DNA of 64,000 nucleotides, from the NCBI GenBank assembly GCA_009746045.1, contig RPFO01000104.1, forward strand, positions 5,192,395 through 5,256,394, in the 5' to 3' direction. Below the pieces are notes generated by a model, which saw only the letters and a program-made list of their open reading frames with translations, did not search any database and was not told where the DNA came from. Both the position numbers and the translations under genes were made by a program. The stretch comes from Mesostigma viride. Its lineage: Eukaryota; Streptophyta; Mesostigmatophyceae; Mesostigmatales; Mesostigmataceae. Shown piece by piece: positions 18,053 to 28,893 of this stretch. Every line of letters starts with the position of its first letter. Within the stretch, counting starts at the first letter, position 1.

Positions 18053-18545
18053 TAGGGAATATACCAGTAGTGTAGATTAGATAGGCTTAGCCTTGCAAGT
18101 GGCCCACGCGCATGTGCGCCCATAATGGCCCCCATGGATGATGCTTTCAGTATCTAGCCGCGCCCAGCCTACAATGGGACCTCCCATGGATGATGCATTA
18201 AGAATTTAGCCATGCGATGCCTATGCAGGGAGTTACTCTCTGCTGAGATGCCATGTGTACACCAGCTATAGCCTAGCCACATACCCTCCACCCCATATGT
18301 CATGCAGGCCTTCTAGGCCCTCTCCTCAAGCCCCCCCTGGGTGCCTGTGCTTGTTAAGGAGGCATGAACCATCATGGCGGTGCAGGTGCACCTTGTGCAC
18401 CCAGAGCAGGTGACAGTTGTACATCCTCCACCTGCAGGTTGTAGCCCTGATTGTATTACAAACCCATAGATGCCCCTTTCTCAGGGCTATGTGTTACATA
18501 TGCTCCCAACGGAGCTATGATTTTAATTAATTAATTAATTAATTA
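18053..18545 (+). repeat. LINE 3' region with terminal stem-loop and (TTAA)n tail
   Basis: Untranslated 3' part of the preceding copy. It ends with GCTCCCAACGGAGC (a self-complementary stem-loop, ~18502-18515) and then TTTTAATTAATTAATTAATT to 18545. The same arrangement follows the intact copy at 42721-42782 and, inverted, occurs at 37573-37612. Confidence 0.7.
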
Positions 18546-20020
18546 AGGAGACAACCAGCGCAGGCCAGAAATCTTATATACTCGACTTCTCCGTCAAATC
18601 TCATCGACCGGGTTTCGAAACAACCCGCGAACGGTGTAGATGCAGATCCAAACTGGTCCAAACAACGTCACAACCGACGCGGCGCCAAATTTGTTACGAG
18701 CCATTTTACGACGGCGTGCCGCATCGCGTACCCACGCCCTTTTCGACATGTAACGTGAGATGCAAACTCTGCTTCCCTGACCGGGAGTTCTGTCCAATAT
18801 CGTCGTGCAGTACAACAAATCTGCTACCATTCCAATCACAGATATCGCTAGTGGAGGTATACCTCTTATTTAATTTCACCATGCCTCTTTCCAACTCCGA
18901 TTTCAATTCAATTGGGAGCCATTTTTCATTGACTAACTCGCGGCCCGGGCCACCACTGCTTTCTGAGCACTGCCCACATGCTGGCACAGCTTACCATCAG
19001 GCCGGCATCGGCCAGCCCGCAGCGTGGCCGACCACAGGTTGCGCTTCGTCATGTCAAGGGATGCGGTGCCCAGATGATGTAGTACCCCACACGGCAACTT
19101 GAGTGCCACCTGCATACTAAGGCGGTTTGTAGCAAAAGGGTGGCTAGGAATTCTTCCGACACTGCCCATCGTTGCGTCAACTGTGCACAGCCAATCTGTG
19201 GCGAATGGAATCCAGTGGAATATATGGACGACCTTGCCATACGATGAGGCACCGCCACCATTCACCAAAATCGGTGCTAAACCGCCACAATTGGTGGCAA
19301 AACGTCACCAATAAGCCACCTGGCCGGCATTGCATCATTCCAGCTCAACGCCGGCATTGCATAGTTTACACAGCATACAATACACACCTAGTAATTAATT
19401 CTCCATCCACCCATAGGCACACGCATTTCCATGGCATTGAAAGTTGCACACGTAGCAATGCCACCGGTGACATGTTGTAAGAACAAGTGCAAGGATGACG
19501 GCAAGCATACCCCAGCAGGCACACTGATGCCCAACAAAAGGAGCTCATTCCGTTCTGTGGCCCTACGTTCCACCAGGGTGACCACTCGTGAGGGTTACTT
19601 TCGGTTGCATATCCTCTTGCATATACTTGCCTGCAGGTATAGATGGGGAAAAACCCACGAGTGCATGTGCAGAACAGCTTCCTGTCCGCGCCGCCCGGCA
19701 CGGTGAATGGCCAACTCTATTGCATGAGGCAACCACTGAGACAGGTGGAGCTGGCCAACCATGCCACCAAGCCGGGGTCACGAACCAAGCATTGGCCTAA
19801 AAGAGGCTCCCTGTGCATCCCCGTGTAAATGCACGCGGCAGGGTCAGTCCAGCTCAGGAGTCCTCACCCTGAACATTTTCAAGATTCCTTGTCCTGCTGG
19901 CAGCCCGTGAAGCCGAATGCCCCCCCTTCAAATAGGGCACCATCCCTTGTTGTAAAACCATTCCTTCGACACATCTCCAGTGACAGGAAAGACGTGCAGC
20001 CGTACACCATCCTACTACAG
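18546..20020. other. no gene recognised
   Basis: About 1.5 kb without a supportable coding region. Short frames on both strands lack domain signatures. A weak local duplication of GGCGGTTTGTAGCAAAA- and GTGGCAAAACG-like phrases occurs near 19120-19310. Confidence 0.4.
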
Positions 20021-20592
20021 GCCACCCATAGGGCCATCCATAGGGCCATCCATAAGGCCATCCATAGGGTCATCCATAGGGCCATCCATAGGGCCATCCA
20101 TAGGGCCATCCATAGGGCCATCCATAGGGCCATCCATAGGGCCATCCATAGGGCCATCCGTAGGGCCATCCGTAAGGTTATCCGTAGGGCCATCCATAGG
20201 GCTATCCGTTGGGCTATCCGTAGGGCCATCCATAGGGCCATCCATAGGGCCATCCATAGGGCCATCCATAGGGCCATCCATAGGGCCATCCATAGGGCCA
20301 TCCATAGGGCCATCCATAGGGCCATCCATAGGGCCATCCATAGGGCCATCCATAGGGCCATCCATAGGGCCATCCATAGGGCCATCCATAGGGCCATCCA
20401 TAGGGCCATCCATAGGGCCATCCATAGGGCCATCCATAGGGCCATCCATAGGGCCATCCATAGGGCCATCCATAGGGCCATCCATAGGGCCATCCATAGG
20501 GCCATCCATAGGGCCATCCATAGGGCCATCCATAGGGCCATCCATAGGGCCATCCATAGGGCCATCCATAGGGCCATCCATAGGGCCACCTA
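20021..20592. repeat. 12-bp minisatellite TAGGGCCATCCA, ~47 copies
   Basis: Near-perfect 12-bp units. Copies 12-17 (about 20150-20222) carry point variants (CCATCCG, AAGGTTATC, GGGCTATCCG). Because the unit is a multiple of three without stops, it creates long artificial frames on both strands. Confidence 0.95.
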
Positions 20593-21322
20593 CAGGCCAG
20601 CATTAGAGCCGTTTACGGGTCATCTAGCCACAGGGACGCCATCATTATTCCCGATTACACACCCATGCCTTGACATCCCACTCCCCGCCGCAATGCAACC
20701 ACCAGGCTGCGGCGAACCAAACCCTCGCCCATGGCTTTGCCAGGCAACCACCAAAGGGTTACAGTGACCAGTACAGGGACCCTCTGCTGCTGATTGCGGC
20801 GTGGGATCCAACAACAACAACAACAACAGGAACAGGGACCCTTTTCTAGCTTTGCAAGGCAACCCCTCCCCAGGTAGCCGGGTACCATCTGACAAGGCAC
20901 GGCCTCGCGTGTGCACCAAGGGAGGCGAAGTACCGGAATATCCCCTCCACTCCTCCCCTCTCCCCGCAAGTATCGGGCGGAGCATTGTCCAGGGGCCACA
21001 CCCTGGCTCCCCAAATGATTACATCATCATCGATGGACTTGCCCTCTCCCCGAGACCAACCACAACAGGCAGCCACGTGTGCCTTCCTGACCATGCCCAC
21101 CCATCCAGGGCTTCACTATACATAAAGCAGCAAACATCCCTGGTAGGGCAGACCCTTGCAAAAGCGAGGCCACAACGTCCTTGCGTCGTGCGCAAACCAT
21201 GGCTGGCCGCCACTTGGCACACTTCCACAACTGGCCTCATGACAAACCTCAGCAAGGCCTCCAAAAGAGTGACCGGAAGAGAGGCCTAAGGGGTGGCCCC
21301 AAAAGAAGCCGTTTGGGAGGCC
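20593..21322. other. 3' flank of the sialyltransferase-like gene, no separate gene recognised
   Basis: 730 bases of non-repetitive sequence downstream of the GT29 stop codon (minus strand). It contains a short (CAA)n near 20809-20828. It may hold the 3' untranslated region; nothing else is supportable. Confidence 0.4.
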
Positions 21323-24300
21323 CTAATCCTTGACGCTCACACGCGGCTTCCACAGCCCCTTGCCCAGCAGGTTGAGGCACGCGCGCTCCATCTGCCAGTT
21401 GTGCCGTACGGGGAATGGGTGCACGCCGCCCACATTGCGCGTCTTCTTGTAATAGTGGCGGTCACTCTGCGAGAAGCCGTAGATGTCCACCTGCAGGGGG
21501 GGTGGCGGACGGTGTGTAGTTGATAGCAGAGTGCAACACAGACGTGGGGTGGGGATTAGAGCTACAAATGTCCACCTGTGGGGGAATAACGCAGGACATA
21601 TCCTCCTTACGACTCACGATGCATCGCACAGAAGAGATGCACAGCATGATGGGGTATGGATTAGGAGCCCAAGATGTCTGCCTGTAGGGGGGGGTGGGGG
21701 AACAGTAGCGCAAGCAATGATATAGCATAGTGCACAGCAACAACACTTGGTGGGCATCAGCTGCCAGCGCACATGAGCTAATTACTGCTGCAGAGAACGC
21801 TCCCAAAGCTGCACGGTAATGCCAACACGCCGACACGCCGACACGCCGACACGCCGACACGCCGACACGCCGACACGCCGACACGCCGACACGCCGACAC
21901 GCCGACACGCCGACACGCCGACACGCCGACACGCCGACACGCCAACACGCCATAATGTCATCATGCCATCCCGACGTCATGCCATCATGCCATCATCATA
22001 GCTCACCGCCACCATGCCATCATGCCATCATCACAGCTCACCGCCACCATGCCATCGTGCCATCATCACGGCTCACCGTCCCACACAGGTGCAGCGCGAG
22101 GGCGACGCCGAAGAAACCGCCCGAGAGTTTGCTTCTGCCGCCCGCGGGGTCGCGCCGCGGAAACTTGCTATAGGGCTTGTGCAAGAAGCTGCGGAAGTAG
22201 CGCTGCAGGGTGGGTGAGAAAAGGAGGGGCAATAAAGTGACGAAAGGGCGGGGTGGGGGGGCGGGGACAGGGAAGTGAGGGGCCGGTGGGAAAGAGGGAT
22301 GGGGAGAGCGGGGTGGAAGAAGGGGGTGCGAAGGTGAGAAGAACACAATTGGTGAGAGGGGAGGGGGAGTGAGGAAAGAGCGGGGTGGGGTGGGGTGGGA
22401 AGGGCGAAACCCTGCCCTGACAGCACGGGCCTAACAGAGCTGCACCACGCGTAGGCACCACAAGGGATGCGCGGCATGCAGAACATGAACCTACGGGGAC
22501 CAGCGAGCGACCTACCGCACACAAATGGCATCAAAGGGCCCGGGAACCACCCATACATATGGCATGCGACTTGGACTAAATGGGCCACCTGCCGCATGCA
22601 TACAGCATGGAAGGGCCGCACCTTGTCACCTGGGGCAGTACCTACTTGGACGAGCAGGCACCTACACAACATGCGCATGGCATGCAAGGCCAGCAGAGAA
22701 CCAACTGCGGCTGGAGTTTGGCATAGAATTTAAAAACGCTCACGGGCCACCTACCGTCTCATACTCGAGAAAGTGGTTGGTAAGCTTGCGCGCGCCGCGC
22801 CGCGGGCAAAAATCTGTTAGGCAAGCCGGGGACAAGGAGGCGTCAAAGAAGAAAACGCTCAAGTCAGGCCCAACACAAGCGCAGGTATACTCAAAGGTAG
22901 AGCGACCTGAAGCACGGAAGGCTAGTTGCGCCCATGACCGTAAACCCACCCGTTGCCTTGCAAAGCGCTGGTGCCGTGTGCAAGTACAGAGGCAAAGCGC
23001 TGGTGCCGTGTGCAAGTACCAAGGCAAAGCGCTGGTGAAGTGTGCAAGTACCAAGGCAAAGCGCTGGTGCCATGTGCAAGTACCAAGGCAAAGCGCTGGT
23101 GCCATGTGCAAGTACCAAGGCAAAGCGCTGGTGCCGTGTGCAAGTACCAAGGCAAAGCGTTGGTGCCGTGTGCAAGTACCAAGGCAAAGCGCTGGTGCCA
23201 TGTGCAAGTACCAAGGCAAAGCGCTGGTGCCATGTGCAAGTACCAAGGCAAAGCGCTGGTGCGGTGTTCAGGGCAGTAGCGCTGACTAGCAGGGGCTCTA
23301 ACTAGCAAGGGCTATGAATAGAAAGGGATCTTGACTAGTTGACTGGCAAGGGCCCTCACTGGCAAAAGCTCATTAGCTTTACAAGTGCCACTCTATGCGC
23401 TGCCTGTGTAATGCCATGCCCAGCCTGGCCGTTGAATGCCGCCACAGGTGGCAATTTTCGGCCCCTACGCAGGTGGAGGATGCGGCATTCCTTCCTTCCT
23501 TCCTTCCTTCCTTCCTTCCTTCCTTCCTTCCTTCCTTCCTTCCTTCCTTCCTTCCTTCCTTCCTTCCTTCCTTCCTTCCTTCCTTCCTTCCTTCCTTCCT
23601 TCCTTCCTTCCTTCCTTCTTTCACACGCCTCCGTTGAGAGCGTCACCAGATACCGAGTTTTGAGTAGGTAACTTTCATCCCTGTTTTGTGCACATGGTTG
23701 GCGGCATGCCGTGCAGCAATTTAACACTTTCTCAGCCCTCTGCAAATCCTGCGACGCATCCTTTCTACCCACCATTGTGCATCAGGTTGGGTTGTGTGTA
23801 GTGCAGCAGGATAATAAATCAATGTCCTCCTCGAACGCGCTATGATGCTGTCTTCCTTCACGCACCTTTGTGGTAGTGGTTGGGCGGCGTGTAGTGCAGC
23901 AGGATCTCGCCACTCCGCTCCTTGTACCCACAGTACTCCACGTTTTGGATGCGCATTGTCGTCTTGCTGCCCACCTGCCCAGGGGCAATCAAGCGGGCAC
24001 CCAGGCAGGGTGCAGTGTTTGGCGAGGCAGAGCCGCGGGCGGTCAGGAAAACAGCAGCTAGGATCGATTATAATTCTAGTTGAAATAAGTGAATGTGTCC
24101 TATTCGAATGGCAGTATCATTCCCATGTATGTTCGCATCATGTTAAGGTCTCACAGCTTCCACCATGCCATCACATCAGATACCTCCTTGTAAAAGCCTA
24201 TCATGATAAGCCTTTCTTGATGAGCCTTTCTTGATAAGCCTTTCTTGAGAAGACTTTCGTCGAACAACTTCATGAAAGACAATAAATGTTCGAAACCTAG

Positions 24301-27300
24301 TACCCCCCTTTCCCCACCTCCCCCCCCCGCCCCCCCAACTCACATTAGCCGTGCCACTCCTCCCCCCTCCCCCACTTCACATGAGCCATGCCCCCCCCCC
24401 CCCCCCCCATTTCACATCAGCCGTGCCACTCCTCCCCCCTCCCCAACTCGCATCGGCCACTGAGCCCCCACCCACTCCCCCCACTTCACATGAGCCATGC
24501 CCCCAACCCCCGCCCCCCTCTATCTCACATTGGCCGTGTGCGCCTTGGTGGGCGCATCGTTGAACCGGATGACCGCGGTGTGCTTATCGATCTCCGCACC
24601 AAGCTTGCGCTTGAGCAGGCTGTCCGAGCTGCCCACGATGGCACAGCTGGACCAGTCCGCCAAGAAGGGCAGGTCCTGGTCGGGGCGTTGCTTCAGCATG
24701 GCTGCAAGGGGGGGGGGGGGGAGATTAAGCGGCAAGGAGGATTGGGCAGGTGCAGGTCGCTGCGTTGCTTCAGCATGGCTGCAAGGAAGGAAGGAACAAG
24801 GAAGAAAAGAGAAGTGGGAAAGAGGGACAAGGGAGTGTAGGGAACGTGCTGGTCGGGGCGCTTCTTCAGAATGACTGCAAGGATGGGGGGGGGGGAGACC
24901 CGTGGCAAGGGACACTAGGGCAGGTCTGGCCGGGTAACTTGCTAGGCGGTACCACACAGAGTCATTTTGCTACGGTACAGCCACACTGCGGGAATAGCAG
25001 CCGATACCACAGTAACAGCCACCTACCTGACTCAAAACAACGGTTACTTTCAGCGCACTATAGCCACAGGACCTGACGCCAGATATACTTGCCGATACTT
25101 AATTGCTTGAGCCACGTTACTTGTTTGCTACAACAGATAAGAGCACAATAGTAAAGCACGCACAATGATAGCCAGCATTTCCGTAGCAGTGCAACAATGA
25201 CAGCCGCGCACCTGACTCGAGGTACAAGTAACTTTCCGCGCGCTAGAGCCAACGCACCCGGCTCGCGCTAAAGCTACTAGCGCAACCACCCGGCTCGCGC
25301 GAAAGCAAACTGCAACTAGCGCACACACCTGATTCACGCTAAAGCTACTAGCGCACGCACCCAGCTCGCGCTAAAGCAACTTGCACACATGCGCCTGCAC
25401 CTGACTTGTGCTAAAGCTACTAGCACACGCACCCGACTCGAGCGCGAACATGCGCGAGGGGAATCGGTGGCTGTGCGCGTGCGTGAAGTTCGCCAGCGAC
25501 ATGACGCACCACTCCGAGTTGACTGCAGGGGGGAGGTAGAGAGGCAAGAGGGGTAGGGAGACGGCAGAGGGGTGGAGGGGCAGAGGGGCAGAGGGGCAGA
25601 GGGGCGGAGGGGCGGAGGGGCGGAGGGGCGGAGGGGCGGAGGGGCGGAGAGGCGGAGGGGCGGAGGGGCGGAGGGGCGGAGGGGCGGAGGGGCGGAGGGG
25701 CGGAGGGGCGGAGAGGCGGAGGGGCGGAGGGGCGGAGGGGCGGAGGGGCGGAGGGCGGAGGGGCGGAGGGGCGGAGGGGCGGAGGGGCGGAGGGGCGGAG
25801 GGGCGGAGGGGCGGAGGGGCGGAGGGGCGGAGGGGCGGAGGGGCGGAGGGGCGGAGGGGCGGAGGGGCGGAGGGGCGGAGGGGCAGAGGGGCAGCGGAGA
25901 GGGGAGAGAAGCATGAGTGGGCAAGTGGGGGATTAGTGGGGAGAAGAGAATCATCATTCACCTTCCAACGAGACTCGTTAGTAGATGAACGCACCCCATG
26001 ACATGAAAACTCACACCACAACGGCAATAATCGTGTCCGTCTGGGCGTGCGCCCCCCCAAACTCCTGAGACCAGCACAGTATGAAGTCGCAAAGTGTTCA
26101 CCGCGTTCTTTATAAAGCGGCAGATAAACCCAGAGGATAGACCAGCCGTTCAGGCAGCACCTTAAGTGCTGCTGCAGCCTCTCCACAGGCAGTCCATTCC
26201 AAGGGCACTTCACAGGCAAAAGAATGGATCCAGCCTCCCCGGTGAAACAAACAGCGACCACCCAACACCAGACCTTGGGGACCCCAAAACAGCATGTGTG
26301 AAGACTGGTATACAAATATGAGCACTGATCTCCCTCGTATGCCTGCGGCCATGAAACACTCGCTGCTTACTGCAACTCCCTATCTAGTACGCCACCGTAG
26401 CACATTCAGCCAGCAGAATACCTTGTTTGCTCGCCCAGTCGCTCCCCTAACACCTCGACACCAAGGATTCCAGCAGCCACCACCTCTCCCCTACACACCC
26501 TGGCATCCTTCACATCCTTCAAGACCCCGCCTTGCATGGCATCCGTAACATCATTCAAAACTCATAATTGCCTAAAAACTCCCTGTCTGTATAATAAGGA
26601 ACAAAGGGAGAAAAGGAAACCGTGCCGGACACCAGCACCCACCATCCGTGGGCCGCTCTTCCCGGCACCCCATGCGGGGGTCCAGTGTCTCGCCCAACGA
26701 CGGCAGGATCGGGCATGCGCACGCGCCCTTGATGCACAGCGCGCCGCCGTAGCAGTCCTCCCGCTTGCTGCACTTGCACTTCTTGCCCATGCACGGGCCG
26801 TCCTGCCGCCTCTCGGGGATCGCGGGGCGGCCACTATAAATAGCCGGATCGGCCCCCGCGAGCCCCGGGTGTGGAGACGCCGCGATGCTGGCAGCCAGAT
26901 CCATGCGGCGGTACTCCTCCGCGAGGGCGATGCTGGAGGACGTCACGCTGGTCCCTGTGCTCACGTCCATGGGGACGGACGCCTGAAGCGAGCCGCCAAA
27001 CTGGGGGTACTGGGACAGCGTGTCATTCGTCAGAAGCGAGTGGCCCATGGGCCCGCCGCCCTCATCCAGAAGTGACACCGGGGCACCTTTTGTTTGGTAA
27101 TCGGCCGCCTCGTGCGGAGTCGCTTTCTTGGCGGCGGCGGCGGTCAGCTTGTCGTCACCCTTTGCAGAGCGTCGCAGCGAATCGATCAACTCCCAGTTCA
27201 CCGCGTGGATCGCTTGGTCAAGCGCGGTGGAGGCATCGTCCCTGCGGGTTGGGGGGGCAGTGCTCCCAGACGTCCCTGGGGCGAGGTACGTGGGTTGATG

Positions 27301-28893
27301 CAGCAAGGACTGCGGGGGGGGAGGGGAGAGGGGAGGGCAGGCGGGGCAAATGTAGCGTAGGAGTGGGTGGGTGTGGGAGAGAGAGACGATGGGAGGGAGC
27401 CACTCCCTGAACACAATATAACGGCAGTTCAGTATAGTTCCTGCCACTCGATTCAATAATGCACCCTGCTTGAATGCCATCTTAGATCTTAATAGTTTCT
27501 CCGGTATGCTCTCCAGTGAAGCATCTCATATAGCTTCTAGTGCAGTTTCAACGATTAATTTCTAGAACAGTTTCTAGTACGTTTTCTACTACGGTCTCTG
27601 CCCTCCGTGTCACCAATAGCCAGACCCCCTCTCGTACCATGTCACATAAACCACTTCTACCATAGCTTCGGCCACCAAACAGAACGCCGACCCACCCCAT
27701 CAATAGTCATGACACATCGCCTTTATCGTCAAAGTTGTATATCATCAATTAATGCCACAATTGTCAGAATAATATCTCACCTATCTTCTGCGACCCGCAG
27801 TCACGGTATCTAGTCCTGCCACTTGTACGAGCAAGCGTTCATTCACGTTCCTCTATGAACGATCTAACATCAGTCCTAGCACTTTTCTCGCATAGCCTCT
27901 GCCACCCGTGTCAACACTAGCCAGACACCACTCTTTACACATGCCACACCAACCGTTTCTAGCATAGCATCTGCCACCCAAAGCAACACGAGCCAGACCC
28001 CACTCTTTACACATGCCACACCAACCGTTTCTAGCATAGCTTCTGCCACCCGTAGCAAAACTAGCCAGACCTCCACTCTCTACACATGCCACACCAACCG
28101 TTTCCAGCATAGCCTCTGCCACCCGTACCGGCGTGGTCGGGCTGCGTGGCTGCGCCGTCACCGCGCGCGTCGGCGTATACACCGGCCGAGCGCCCGGCTT
28201 GGCACCACTCGATGTGCCACCGCCGCCCGGCTTGGCCCCGCCAGCTGGCTTGGCCCCGCCAGCTGGCTTGGCCCCGCCAGCTGGTGCCCGCTTGATCGCG
28301 GAAGGGGACGGGGCCGTGGGCGCCGAGGGCACCACTGCGCGGCTCGTCGTGCGCGGCGCTGCGCTGCTGGCGCTTGTCGGGCTGCTCGGGGCCTTGGGGG
28401 CAGGCGCGGCCGGTGCGGTGGCGACTGCGGTCAGCCTGCGGCGCCGTGCACCCTGGGGGGTCCCTGGCTCAGCCGCCGGCAGAGAGGATGACGCGAATGA
28501 TCGAGGATTGTCTTTGTGGCCAAGCCCCATGGCACGGATGGCAGCAGCTATAGTGTCATCATGGCTGGCAAGCCCTGCTTGACTGGCAAGGTCGGCAGGC
28601 TTCAATGATTTGCTGGCACCGCCTTTACTTTCTGATTCTAGCAACCGGGGTTTGGCATCCCTACCGCCCCCCCTGCCAGGTTCCCTGGAACCCGCACTCC
28701 CACCTATTTCCCCTAAGACTGAAAATGGTTGACCCCGGATGCCGGCTTGCGTGCTGTCGCCCCGGCTGACGATGCAGAGCATGAGAGCGAGGGTGAGCGC
28801 ATAATGGCGACGCCTTCCTAAACTCCAAGCCTTGGATGGTGATGACAATGATGCCCATGATGGTGACCGTGAGGACGCGGATGCAGAAGGCAT
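21323..28893 (-). CDS. sialyltransferase-like glycosyltransferase (GT29), 8 exons
   Basis: Golgi-type glycosyltransferase family 29. Exons (minus strand): 28893-28129, 27309-26643, 25522-25433, 24701-24529, 23974-23866, 22813-22755, 22202-22077, 21490-21323. All junctions are GT-AG, the phases close, and the total is 718 residues. Exon 1 has a short hydrophobic stretch (YALTLALMLCIV, ~residue 31) that could be a signal anchor. An Ala/Pro/Ser stem with PAGGAK repeats follows. The end of exon 2 is a Cys-rich module (GPCMGKKCKCSKREDC). Catalytic motifs: L, SSCAIVGSSDSLL to VIRFNDAPT (exon 4); S, KLSGGFFGVALALHLC (exon 7); III, HYY (675-677); VS, H693-x4-E698 (exon 8). All four family motifs are intact. 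In plants and algae the substrate of such proteins is uncertain (Kdo-like or sialic-acid-like sugars), so no substrate is assigned. Confidence 0.9.
21822..21950. repeat. 8-bp minisatellite (GACACGCC)n in last GT29 intron
   Basis: About 16 tandem copies of an 8-bp unit, flanked by related CCAACACGCC. It lies in the intron between exons 7 and 8 of the sialyltransferase-like gene. Confidence 0.95.
21985..22084 (-). repeat. tandem copies of the exon 7 donor boundary (GT29)
   Basis: The true 5' splice site (GTGAGCCGTGATGATGG on the minus strand at 22076) is repeated twice in the intron at ~38-bp spacing as GTGAGCTGTGATGATGG and GTGAGCTATGATGATGG. Each copy is followed by the same CATGGTGGCG-type context. 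Confidence 0.75.
22967..23265. repeat. 32-bp minisatellite, ~9 copies, in a GT29 intron
   Basis: Units of the form GCAAGTACCAAGGCAAAGCG plus CTGGTGCCATGT, directly adjacent without spacers, with C/T variants. It lies in the intron between exons 5 and 6. Confidence 0.95.
23488..23617. repeat. (TTCC)n microsatellite, ~32 copies
   Basis: Uninterrupted TTCC tetranucleotide run, in the GT29 intron between exons 5 and 6. Confidence 0.98.
23690..23865 (-). repeat. decayed copies of the 3' part of GT29 exon 5
   Basis: Exon 5 ends (plus-strand view) ...GGTTGGGCGGCGTGTAGTGCAGCAGGAT... at 23878-23912. A copy, GGTTGGGTTGTGTGTAGTGCAGCAGGAT, lies at ~23785-23812. A more decayed one, GGTTGGCGGCATGCCGTGCAGCA, lies at ~23697-23719. 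Both are in the following intron. Confidence 0.7.
24285..24525. repeat. C-rich tandem repeat after GT29 exon 4
   Basis: Four to five copies of a ~60-bp CCCCTCCCCCACTTCACATG-type unit. They include CTCACATTGGCC-like phrases related to the exon 4 donor at 24528 (CTCACATTAGCC, TCACATGAGCC, TCACATCAGCC). Confidence 0.7.
24701..24890 (-). repeat. tandem copies of the exon 4 acceptor boundary (GT29)
   Basis: The true acceptor context (plus strand: GGGGCGTTGCTTCAGCATGG then CTGCAAGG at ~24681-24708) recurs at ~24758-24787 (GCTGCGTTGCTTCAGCATGG then CTGCAAGG) and at ~24856-24883 (GGGGCGCTTCTTCAGAATGA then CTGCAAGG). The two intron copies keep an AG that could act as a decoy acceptor. Confidence 0.75.
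25205..25432 (-). repeat. tandem copies of the exon 3 donor boundary (GT29)
   Basis: The exon 3 end (plus-strand view GCACCCGACTCGAGCGC, ~25430-25446) is echoed in the intron as GCACCCAGCTCGCGCTAAAG (~25358), ACCCGGCTCGCGCGAAAG (~25288), GCACCCGGCTCGCGCTAAAG (~25255) and CACCTGACTCGAGG (~25210). Each copy is linked by CTACTAGCGCA phrases. Confidence 0.7.
25562..25892. repeat. (GGGGCGGA)n minisatellite, ~40 copies
   Basis: 8-bp unit with occasional GAGAGGCGGA variants and one shortened unit, in the GT29 intron between exons 2 and 3. It makes long artificial Pro/Arg/Ala frames. Confidence 0.95.
27892..28128 (-). repeat. 72-bp tandem repeat anchored at the exon 1 donor (GT29)
   Basis: Three units (27892-27963, 27964-28035, 28036-28107) and a partial fourth run directly up to the 5' splice site at 28128. 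The donor context GTACGGGTGGCAGAGGCTATG recurs in each unit as a variant (CTACGGGTGGCAGAAGCTATG and similar). Confidence 0.8.

Noticed and set aside
19829-20767. A 312-codon frame of IHRA repeats and antisense 188-236-codon frames
   Set aside because: Simple translation of the 12-bp minisatellite in several frames.
22967-23265. Possible CRISPR-like array of regularly spaced repeats
   Set aside because: The 32-bp units are directly contiguous without unique spacers, in a eukaryotic intron.
25334-26315. Proline/arginine-rich frames of 164-314 codons
   Set aside because: Generated by the GGGGCGGA repeat in a GT29 intron; only the 90-base exon at 25433-25522 fits the gene.
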